In this document: one piece after another, positions 1 through 5,189 of the stretch
How the letters are laid out: the number at the start of each line of letters is the position of its first letter
Numbering within the stretch: position 1 is the first letter of the stretch
Assembly: GCA_023262305.1 (NCBI GenBank)
Contig: JALRCK010000198.1
Coordinates: 1-5,189 of the forward strand
DNA length: 5,189 nt
Direction: 5' to 3'
Source of the DNA: Deltaproteobacteria bacterium
Lineage (GTDB): Bacteria > Bdellovibrionota_C > UBA2361 > OMII01
Notes under the pieces: model-generated
Database searches by the model: none
Seen by the model: the letters and a program-made list of their open reading frames with translations, nothing else
What the model was told of the DNA's origin: nothing
Position numbers and translations under genes: made by a program

Positions 1-159
1 GGTGTCGTCGAGGACATCGGGGCGGAGGTCGACACCGGATCGCGAGATCGCGAGCGACTCCCCCTCGCGCGGCGCCGCATCTGCGACCGCGACGGACAGG
101 AAGAGGTCCAGCGCACCCTCGATCTCGAGGTCGAGTTCGGCTCGGACGACGCGCTGCAC
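1..159 (-). CDS. N-terminus of a GC-rich gene, possibly transglutaminase-like (3' end outside window)
   Basis: Only the first 53 codons are present; the frame runs off the left edge. The chosen start is a GTG at 157-159, because a GAGGA ribosome binding site (minus sense, 168-172) lies 8 bases upstream; an in-frame ATG at 187-189 would add ten residues but falls on or beyond the composition junction. The protein begins MQRVVRAELDLEIEG and continues LDLFLSVAVADAAP. This alternation of acidic and hydrophobic residues resembles the N-terminal beta-rich region that precedes the transglutaminase-like domain in actinobacterial proteins. That comparison is from memory of the family; no catalytic residues lie in the window. 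Third codon positions are mostly G or C, and the stretch is about 70% GC, unlike all DNA to its right. The same-strand cysteine-rich frame stays open through here but gives only an Arg/Ser-rich tail, typical of an out-of-frame reading of GC-rich coding DNA. An antisense frame is also open but looks less protein-like. Confidence 0.5.
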   Translation of the reverse strand, partial: MQRVVRAELDLEIEGALDLFLSVAVADAAPREGESLAISRSGVDLRPDVLDDT

Positions 160-171
160 CGGGCAATCCTC

Positions 172-192
172 GCACGCGGATCGGTGCATGGC
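172..192. other. Composition and reading-frame junction
   Basis: Bases 1-180 count to about 70% GC, whereas 181-300 count to about 54% and the rest of the window is around 50%. At the same place the cysteine-rich frame loses its character and a different minus-strand frame becomes the plausible one, with its own ribosome binding site just inside the GC-rich side. No inverted repeat, target-site duplication or integrase gene is visible at the boundary, so this may be a recombination or insertion boundary, or a chimeric join made during amplification or assembly. Confidence 0.6.
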
Positions 193-689
193 GTTCGGTC
201 GCGAGGGAAGCGTTTGCATTCCATCGCATCACATTTGTACTCCTCACACTCTCCGGCTGAAGGTTGGCAGGTGGTATCCTGGTTGGCAGGAATTTTAACG
301 GCGGTGTTCGTTGTGGGTTTGCCGGCAGAATCGCAGATTAATGGATGTGCGTAACAAACCACTCCTTCGGGAATAGTCTGCCCGGAGAGCGTCGCACCCA
401 CGTTGAAATCCTTTGTGCAATGTCCGGTCACACATTTAGGCTTTACACACTCTCGTACCTCACCTGCTGCGAGTGCAGGGGGTGGACACTCAGTGTCTTG
501 AGTGCAGAGTGGGGGAGGGGGAGGAGATGAAGGGTTTTCTGGTCCCTGTGCTCTGGGAGGGGCAGCATTTACTTGGGCGTGGGCGAGAGAAGTGAAAGCT
601 AAAACGATGACATGGGAAAGTAGAGCAATGCAAAGGACCCGAGGGAAAGGTACCCTAGGTGCAATGACCTTGATCGTTCCCGATATCAT
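177..689 (-). CDS. Exported cysteine-rich protein, interrupted at its 3' side
   Basis: Not assigned to a named family. The start at 687-689 is preferred because AAGG lies 6 bases upstream; an in-frame ATG at 705-707 would add six residues but has no visible ribosome binding site. From the preferred start there is a basic n-region, a hydrophobic core (VLCIALLSHVIVLAFTS) and a signal-peptidase I-like site, AHA before Gln at residue 39. A proline-rich linker with five consecutive Pro follows at about residues 55-60. After it come twelve cysteines in spaced pairs: CTQDTEC, CVKPKC, GHC, CYAHPLIC, GECEEYKC, MEC, TPC. This spacing resembles the Cys-rich tracts of secreted or surface proteins in Myxococcota and related groups, so disulfide bonding outside the cytoplasm is likely. 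The recognisable pattern stops at TPCTD (about 180). The frame then stays open to base 1, but the tail is Arg/Ser-rich with no cysteine pattern, so I treat the gene as cut by the junction with GC-rich DNA. Its true C-terminus is not in the window. Confidence 0.68.
262..290. repeat. 10-bp direct repeat, period 19
   Basis: GGTTGGCAGG occurs at 262-271 and exactly again at 281-290, separated by nine bases. It lies inside the cysteine-rich gene. Because the period is not a multiple of three, the two copies are read in different codon phases, so the repeat is not explained by a repeated peptide. No further copies were seen nearby. Confidence 0.6.
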
Positions 690-752
690 AACTCGCCTTA
701 AACTCATTGTAAGCGAAGTCGTCCAATTCCCAGTTTACTTAACCTTTCGACC

Positions 753-839
753 TTAACTCATTCGATATTTCTCCCAGAGCCCTTTGATGTGGGCGATAAT
801 TCGATTCCCTCGGTGTAAGTGGCTGATTGGTGGTAGCAT
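753..839 (-). CDS. Possible 28-residue small ORF with strong ribosome binding site
   Basis: ATG at 837-839 is preceded by GGAGG with a five-base spacer, and the frame ends at TAA (753-755). The peptide starts MLPPISHLHRG and ends with a basic, amphipathic-looking segment, IIAHIKGLWEKYRMS. An in-frame ATG four codons upstream (849-851) has a stop two codons before it, so the frame cannot be a fragment of anything longer upstream. It sits about 60 bases ahead of the cysteine-rich gene on the same strand. I do not recognise it; a frame of this length can arise by chance, and the ribosome binding site is the only positive evidence. Confidence 0.22.
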   Translation of the reverse strand: MLPPISHLHRGNRIIAHIKGLWEKYRMS

Positions 840-873
840 GTCGACCTCCATGGACTACCCGCATAGGGCAGGG

Positions 874-963
874 CTAGCGCATACATTCCCGAGGTGATGG
901 ACTAAGCCGCTTGAAGGTAGGGGGAATTGAAATCATGGGGAGAGGTGAGTATCTGACAAACAT
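874..963 (-). CDS. Possible 29-residue small ORF
   Basis: ATG at 961-963 follows GGGAGG with a five-base spacer; TAG is at 874-876. The predicted peptide (MFVRYSPLPMISIPP at its start) is proline-rich and resembles nothing I know. The ribosome binding site is good, but length and composition give no support, so it is probably a chance frame. Confidence 0.13.
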   Translation of the reverse strand: MFVRYSPLPMISIPPTFKRLSPSPRECMR

Positions 964-1035
964 GCGCACCTCCCGCTGAAAAGTCGGATGTTTCAGTTGA
1001 GCGCCGTGATCAGAGCCAAGATCTCGTTTGGCACT

Positions 1036-1146
1036 TCAAGCTTTTGAGGTGAAATCTCCTCGCTCTTCTATCGCAAATACCTCGTCAGGTGTGACCCGAA
1101 GTGCGCGGCCGTATCGGGTAACACTGACGCCGATGGCTAACGTCAT
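1036..1146 (-). CDS. Possible 36-residue ORF or gene remnant
   Basis: This frame runs from ATG (1144-1146) to TGA (1036-1038). The peptide contains VTRYGRALRVTPDEVFAIEE, a sequence that looks more like a folded protein than its neighbours and is faintly reminiscent of the strand-helix core of Phd/YefM-type antitoxins. That similarity is weak. GGAG directly abuts the ATG, too close to serve it, and a TAA lies four codons upstream, so if it derives from a real gene the 5' part is lost. It may be a decayed gene or a chance frame. Confidence 0.18.
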   Translation of the reverse strand: MTLAIGVSVTRYGRALRVTPDEVFAIEERGDFTSKA

Positions 1147-1270
1147 CTCCAAAAATTAGAGATAGTGAGATCCATTTACTTTTTGACTATTTGCCCAGGC
1201 TAGAATTCAGACGGTTGCGTCATGCACCTTCGCACCATTTGACTAGATAATGAGAGTGGGGAGATCTTCG

Positions 1271-3124
1271 TTAAAACTCTGAATGCCCGATCGTAACGAG
1301 AGCCTCAGCAACCTCGCCATAAGGTTGTCCATTAACAATCAGTTTCAATGCAATTGGAGTCCGTCTGTAGTCTCCCGGCGCCGGGATACACTTAAGACTG
1401 TACCTTCCCTCGCCGCGCGGAGGTAGCGTGATAGTGAGAGCGTTGCACTGCCAACGTGATGGTCCAACTAATCTCAATTCGATAGTAGCTGTTGTGTTCA
1501 GAGGATTTGTCACAAAAGCCTCCACGGTAAACGGCTGCACTTTCGAAAGGAGTGTTCGATATGGTCGTAACGTTGCAATAGTGCTTGCGACTCCGGAGTG
1601 TGCATCCGACTCTCCCAGTGGCATAAGGGTGCGGTGGAGATCATCCCAGCGACCAGCGCCCTCTTTGAGCTTTTGGTACCACTTGGCGTCCGGTCTCTGA
1701 GGTTCAGCATGTCCCGAGAGAACGAGGGACGGTCTAAACTCCTCTATAAGGGTAACGAAGCGGAGGTAGTCTCCTAGTCGGGGACCATTCAGGTACACAT
1801 GGTTGCTGAAGAAGTGAACACCCTCACCGTAGTTAAACCCGCGGCCACCTCGCCAAAAAAATTGGTCGCCTATGTGGCACACGGTTTCGTCATCTCGTTG
1901 AAAGGTAATAAGGCTTGCGTATTGAGAGTGCCCACTAATTGGGTCAAATCGAAACGATAGACCATCCCACTCGTGCCACACGCCGCTCCTACAACCTTGG
2001 GCTGTTATCGGTTTATGCCACAGGCACTGTTGATCGTATGCTGCTGGATTAGCAAGAATATCGACTATCTCCTCCGCTGCAAACACTTGGGTTTTGTAGA
2101 GTTGCTGCAACAAAGTAATACCGGATATGTGGTCGTCGTGATGATGCGTCACAAAGAAAGCATCAATTCCTTTACGTCCAAGCTCTTTCTCTAGATCAGG
2201 AATCGAATGAAGTGTTGGTCTCCACTGTGCGACATCTCTCACGGAGGGAGCAATGTAGTTGCTGTCATAACCGTAGTCGATGCATGCAACTTTTCCCGTT
2301 TTACCAACTATGAAAGTTGTTTCTGTGGCTGCGATCGTACTTCTGTAGAGCCAGGGCAACACTTGCTCGATCTGTTTTTTTCTACAGCTGTCAAGGTCGG
2401 CTTGCGGTCCATAAATGAAACAGAAGTAGTCCTGGAGATTTTTTTGGAGAGACTTGATTGCGATCTGTGGCTCAAGGATCGCCTCTGCCGCACTGGGAAG
2501 TATAAGGTCGGGTTTGTAGCCCTCAAGAGCTACCGTCGAGGTATAAACATTCTTAAGCCCAGCGGCGTCGTTGTAGATGTACTGAAGGGGAGCCATTCGA
2601 TGAACTTTTCCTGGCGAATGAAGGAGGTCCCCAGTGAATGCTAAAGTTTTACCCTCATGATTGACAATGAGCGAGGTTGCTCCGAACGATACACTTGGCG
2701 TGGGGAGGATATTCCAGGTGTAGCCAGCGATGTTCGGCGAGGAATAGTCCGCAACCCAATGATCCACTGGAATACTCTCCCGAGGTCCTTTTCGATCCCA
2801 ACGAGTATCAAATAGCATCCATGTGTTGCGCTCTCGCCAGTGCTGCTCAGCGTCGGAGAGATAGAAGCGCTCACTCTCAGGCGCGTAGATTTGAATGTAA
2901 GGAGCGAGGGACTTGAAGACCGAGGCGCCCACGGAGACCTCTCTAAAGTGGTGCGTAAGCAGTATGTGCGTGGGGGCTCCAGGAGCACTCTCAAGCATCT
3001 CTTTAGCAGAATCTCCGCTTCCGCAATTAATCATCACCCATCCGGAGGGTGCCTTGAGCAGATAGACACGACAACTCTCGTGCCATGTCCAAAGACCTGG
3101 GGCTACTTGAATCCACTGCTGCAT
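1271..3124 (-). CDS. Tandem metallo-beta-lactamase-fold protein with C-terminal Ig-like domain
   Basis: A 617-residue protein, probably a cytoplasmic hydrolase (no signal peptide or membrane segment). Domain 1 (about residues 5-240) has the MBL layout but a ruined metal site: motif I reads NCG (Asn33 for Asp), the HxHxDH position is HHFREV (58-63, only the first His kept), Asp166 survives in FTGD, and the last His is replaced in LPSAA (209-213). Domain 2 (about 265-500) is complete: IDYG at 282-285, THHHDDH with ligands His327, His329, Asp331 and His332, then His399 (GHS), Asp420 (IGD) and His472 (SGH), the classic binuclear set. Residues about 520-617 are beta-rich and look like an Ig- or NEW3-type sandwich. 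The ATG at 3122-3124 is the only nearby start, since an in-frame TAG lies seven codons upstream; it has no clear Shine-Dalgarno and sits inside the last codons of the upstream gene, suggesting translational coupling. Substrate unknown: the superfamily includes lactonases, nucleases, thioesterases and oxidoreductases. Confidence 0.9.
   Translation of the reverse strand: MQQWIQVAPGLWTWHESCRVYLLKAPSGWVMINCGSGDSAKEMLESAPGAPTHILLTHHFREVSVGASVFKSLAPYIQIYAPESERFYLSDAEQHWRERNTWMLFDTRWDRKGPRESIPVDHWVADYSSPNIAGYTWNILPTPSVSFGATSLIVNHEGKTLAFTGDLLHSPGKVHRMAPLQYIYNDAAGLKNVYTSTVALEGYKPDLILPSAAEAILEPQIAIKSLQKNLQDYFCFIYGPQADLDSCRKKQIEQVLPWLYRSTIAATETTFIVGKTGKVACIDYGYDSNYIAPSVRDVAQWRPTLHSIPDLEKELGRKGIDAFFVTHHHDDHISGITLLQQLYKTQVFAAEEIVDILANPAAYDQQCLWHKPITAQGCRSGVWHEWDGLSFRFDPISGHSQYASLITFQRDDETVCHIGDQFFWRGGRGFNYGEGVHFFSNHVYLNGPRLGDYLRFVTLIEEFRPSLVLSGHAEPQRPDAKWYQKLKEGAGRWDDLHRTLMPLGESDAHSGVASTIATLRPYRTLLSKVQPFTVEAFVTNPLNTTATIELRLVGPSRWQCNALTITLPPRGEGRYSLKCIPAPGDYRRTPIALKLIVNGQPYGEVAEALVTIGHSEF
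3103..3124 (-). other. 22-bp gene overlap with likely translational coupling
   Basis: The 601-residue gene ends at TAG (3103-3105) while the MBL gene begins at ATG (3122-3124), in a different frame. There is no recognisable ribosome binding site before the second start (the preceding bases are rich in C and G without AGGA or GGAG), so ribosomes finishing the first gene probably supply initiation of the second. This fixes a one-transcript arrangement and roughly linked expression. Confidence 0.75.
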
Positions 3125-4908
3125 ATCGCCGCGTACCGTTTGCTATGTTCTACGACCTCGCTCTGGGATGTGTTGCCCCTTCGCCCAACGTACCGCTGGA
3201 GTCCTGCTCCTCGGAACAGTACTTGAGCAAGGTTCACATCTTCGACCACTACCCGAAGGAGAAATCGCCTCACTGTAGGATTTTCGACGAGACTTAGCCA
3301 GGCATCTCGAAGGGCTATTCCTAACATCTGGGCTCGCCCCTTTTCATAAACAGACTGGTGGAGAGCCAAACAAACAGTGGAGGAGAGGAAATCGGAGTCG
3401 GACTCCCATGCGCCCTGTCCGTGCCTCTGAGCTGCTCTAAGAACTTGGGTCACTCGATGAGTTTTAAAAACGTCATACAACGTGTAGTGAGGAAACCATA
3501 TCAGCGCTCGAGCATCGGGGTCATCCTGCCACAGGGCGTTCACAATAGAGTCATGACTACCGGTTTCAATGCGGCTCAGGTTAGGGGAGAAGCGCCCCTC
3601 GGAAGCGGCTTGGTTAAAGTACCCCGGGCTATCCTCGTAGATGAGGAATCGACCACTGGCGGGATTAAAGTTGGGATCCTTTCGGGAACCTACAACGCGA
3701 TGGGGCATCTTCGGCATCGCCATGAAACATCGGAACCCTGGGTTACGCGATGAGCGCAGTAGCGCGAGAGTCTGAGTTATGCCCATGACCACTGCACTTG
3801 GAGCAGGTTTCACGATACCCTCAAGCACTGTCGTCAGTAGCTCCTGACCGTGTGCGCTCAAGCCGCTCTCGACCGAGATGTTGACCCCCCGCACATACTT
3901 GAGAAAATACAACATGCACAGAGTTGATACATCGGTACTATTGACCGCGAATTCCAAGGGCGGCCCGTCATTAAGGATTGACAGGATTTTATCTTCGTCA
4001 GCCCCTACCCCAAGGGAGGCAGGTCCCCTCGGAGAGGATAAGAAATCACATAGATCGGATGGCAGAGCGCCAATACACTTTCGCATTGCGGGCGTTGTGT
4101 TCAAGCGACTGAGAGCGGAGCCTAAACTATCGGCTGAGAAGACGCTTGTGTCTCGATACCCTCCCAGCATCTCGTTATCCAGGGCGGTCAGAAATCTGTT
4201 GCGCTCTGCGAACCCGAAGAGCTCATTTGATAAGCCATTTTTGGCGGCATGCTTATCTATACGGAAACAAAGCTCCTCTTTGAAATTTCTATGAAAGACA
4301 CGATCTACCGCCTCTCTAGTAAGGGGAGGGAAAGCGCTGAGACTATCGACCCCGTGGGCATCAGCGCGACTTCTTGGCTTTGCGCGCCTAGACACAAACC
4401 TTGAGAAAAGGGCTTCAATAGAGACGATAACGGGCTCAAGGCGCTTAGAGTCCGTAACCCTTTCATCCCCCAGGTATACTGTAATTCCCTCGGGACTTAA
4501 TTGCCGAACATTGAGGTTCAACTCCACAGGTCCCGATCTCTTCGAACCTGGATTTGTTCTGAGGACGAGTCGATGAATGAGACAGGTTCCATCTACCGCT
4601 ACGCCGAACATATCTTGGAGCCAGACGGGCTGTTTGTTGATGGCGAAATCAAGAGAGGTAGCAGGACTGCCGTATCCGCCGCTCAACGCCGTCTCTGAAG
4701 CGTCACTACGAGCGATGCATTTCAAAAAGAACAGTGCCAGCGCCTGGACAGCGGGCGTCCATTGAAAGCTCCCCTGCTCATTGTGAGCTCCACCTGTTTT
4801 ACCACGATAAGAAAAGCGCTCGTTACGGTGAATGGGATGGCGGAAGCTAAACTGGATCAGTTCGGGATTAACAGCTCCACTAAACCAAAGCGTCACTTGA
4901 GCATTCAC
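3103..4908 (-). CDS. Unknown 601-residue protein with a possible type-2 periplasmic-binding fold
   Basis: I do not recognise the family. The start is a GTG (4906-4908) with AGAGGA seven bases upstream and an in-frame TGA directly before it, so no longer form is possible. There is no signal peptide or membrane span, so it should be cytoplasmic. Residues 1-175 look mixed alpha/beta, with a beta-hairpin-like part (VELNLNVRQL, then GITVYLGDE). Residues 195-300 are mainly helical. Residues about 317-490 resemble a solute-binding (PBP2) fold: a first strand and helix (LEFAVNSTDVSTLCMLYFL), a middle segment ending MPHRVVGS, then FLIYEDSPGYFNQ, HDSIVNALW and LIWFPHY, in the order seen in NMT1/ABC substrate-binding proteins. 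This assignment is by eye. It is the promoter-proximal gene of the pair and overlaps the MBL gene by 22 bases in another frame. A PBP2-like domain without export would suit ligand sensing inside the cell, or an enzyme of similar fold. The protein as a real product is near certain; the fold is tentative. Confidence 0.85.
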   Translation of the reverse strand: MNAQVTLWFSGAVNPELIQFSFRHPIHRNERFSYRGKTGGAHNEQGSFQWTPAVQALALFFLKCIARSDASETALSGGYGSPATSLDFAINKQPVWLQDMFGVAVDGTCLIHRLVLRTNPGSKRSGPVELNLNVRQLSPEGITVYLGDERVTDSKRLEPVIVSIEALFSRFVSRRAKPRSRADAHGVDSLSAFPPLTREAVDRVFHRNFKEELCFRIDKHAAKNGLSNELFGFAERNRFLTALDNEMLGGYRDTSVFSADSLGSALSRLNTTPAMRKCIGALPSDLCDFLSSPRGPASLGVGADEDKILSILNDGPPLEFAVNSTDVSTLCMLYFLKYVRGVNISVESGLSAHGQELLTTVLEGIVKPAPSAVVMGITQTLALLRSSRNPGFRCFMAMPKMPHRVVGSRKDPNFNPASGRFLIYEDSPGYFNQAASEGRFSPNLSRIETGSHDSIVNALWQDDPDARALIWFPHYTLYDVFKTHRVTQVLRAAQRHGQGAWESDSDFLSSTVCLALHQSVYEKGRAQMLGIALRDAWLSLVENPTVRRFLLRVVVEDVNLAQVLFRGAGLQRYVGRRGNTSQSEVVEHSKRYAAICSSGFK

Positions 4909-5108
4909 TCAACGATCCTCTTCCAAATTTGTCACGGAGCGGTCTCAATCCGGCACAAGTCGCGATGAAACCCCCACAAGATCTACTACATCATCAAGCT
5001 GAGATGAAGTCAGAAGTGGTGTCACGGGAAGAAGGCACGGGTAGAAGGCTCTTTAATCAAATCGTGCGAAACATATTCTGAATTCTTAACCGAGTGGAGG
5101 AATTTAAA
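4909..5108. promoter_or_regulatory. Divergent intergenic region between the two-gene unit and the plus-strand gene
   Basis: These 200 bases must hold promoters for both directions. Leftward, AGAGGA (minus sense, 4916-4921) serves the GTG start. Rightward, GTGGAGG (5094-5100) serves the ATG at 5109, and the AT-rich segment at about 5051-5090 contains a weak pair, TTTAAT (5052-5057) and TATTCT (5074-5079), 16 bases apart, which could be a rightward promoter. I saw no convincing leftward promoter, extended palindrome or sigma-54 site. Confidence 0.4.
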
Positions 5109-5189
5109 ATGATGACCAGGATACGGCTCTTTTTCGTCAGTGAATCCAATACCTTTTCGCTTCTTGAGACGGCTTTCGCCCACCCGTTG
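5109..5189 (+). CDS. N-terminus of a divergent gene of unknown function (3' end outside window)
   Basis: The first 27 codons are present and open to the right edge. ATG at 5109-5111 follows GGAGG (5096-5100) with an eight-base AT-rich spacer, among the best initiation contexts in the window; a second Met codon follows immediately. The peptide begins MMTRIRLFFVSESN and continues TFSLLETAFAHPL: a basic start, a hydrophobic strand, then a helix. That beta-strand-then-helix start fits a Rossmann-like, response-regulator-like or PBP2-like domain, and no export signal is apparent, but 27 residues are too few to choose. Its divergent placement only 200 bases from the two-gene unit makes it a candidate regulator or partner. 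Confidence 0.6.
   Translation, partial: MMTRIRLFFVSESNTFSLLETAFAHPL

Larger units (their letters stand above)
690..1270. other. Long intergenic stretch without a convincing gene
   Basis: About 580 bases between the cysteine-rich gene and the end of the MBL gene. Both strands are broken by stops in all frames beyond about 40 codons, apart from the frame at 502-756 on the plus strand, which is antisense to the cysteine-rich gene and looks like a shadow. Three very short minus-strand frames are listed separately at low confidence. I saw no hairpin followed by a T-run that would serve as a terminator after the MBL gene, no tRNA-like cloverleaf, and no clear promoter hexamer pair. The leader of the cysteine-rich gene must lie at the low-coordinate end of this stretch. 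Confidence 0.6.

Noticed and set aside
2..298. Plus-strand 98-codon frame over the GC-rich edge
   Set aside because: Arg/Ser-rich composition and a GTG at the very edge; it is antisense to better minus-strand frames and continues across the composition junction.
478..535. G-rich runs (478-482, 511-515, 517-521) as a possible G-quadruplex
   Set aside because: Explained by proline codons of the linker on the opposite strand; loops between runs are long and there is no tight four-run cluster.
502..756. Plus-strand 84-codon frame
   Set aside because: Antisense to the signal-peptide and proline-rich part of the cysteine-rich gene; its Gly-rich start is simply the complement of proline codons.
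1142..1170. Short inverted repeat ATCTC/GAGAT around an A/T-rich loop as a terminator for the MBL gene
   Set aside because: Only five pairs, a large A/T loop and no T-run after it in the minus sense; more than 100 bases from the stop.
2207..2644. Plus-strand 145-codon frame
   Set aside because: Lies wholly antisense to the MBL gene, whose frame contains intact catalytic motifs; no plausible ribosome binding site or domain.
3878..4294. Plus-strand 138-codon frame
   Set aside because: Antisense shadow of the 601-residue gene, with basic, low-structure composition.
4930..5027. TGTCACGG occurring twice (4930-4937 and 5020-5027) as an operator pair
   Set aside because: An 8-base match in 200 bases is not unlikely by chance, neither copy is palindromic, and the spacing fits no known pattern.

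Overview
The window looks like bacterial accessory DNA of moderate GC (about 50% where I hand-counted sample lines), with a short GC-rich edge (about 70% over bases 1-180, hand-counted). No taxonomic marker gene is present. A secreted cysteine-rich protein on the left resembles the Cys-rich surface proteins common in Myxococcota and relatives. The GC-rich edge carries a start of actinobacterial flavour. The lineage is therefore uncertain, and the two parts may not come from the same genome.

Layout, left to right. (1) Bases 1-159 (minus): the N-terminal 53 codons of a GC-rich gene, tentatively transglutaminase-like, with a GTG start and a good ribosome binding site. (2) Bases about 177-689 (minus): an exported, proline- then cysteine-rich protein whose recognisable part stops where the GC-rich DNA begins, so the two genes meet at an abrupt junction. 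(3) Bases 690-1270: a long gap with no convincing gene, only three very short minus-strand reading frames, two of them with good Shine-Dalgarno sequences. (4) Bases 1271-3124 and 3103-4908 (minus): the core of the window, two large genes overlapping by 22 bases. The promoter-proximal one encodes a 601-residue protein of unknown function whose C-terminal half looks like a type-2 periplasmic-binding-protein fold without an export signal. The second encodes a 617-residue protein with two metallo-beta-lactamase (MBL) folds, the first degenerate and the second with a complete metal site, followed by a probable Ig-like domain. (5) Bases 4909-5108: a divergent intergenic region. (6) Bases 5109-5189 (plus): the first 27 codons of a divergent gene with an excellent ribosome binding site.

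The overlapping genes almost certainly form one transcript and may act together: a putative cytoplasmic ligand-binding protein coupled to a putative metallohydrolase, with the divergent gene as a possible third member. This pair is the best candidate for an undescribed system. Its biochemical role cannot be read from the sequence alone.
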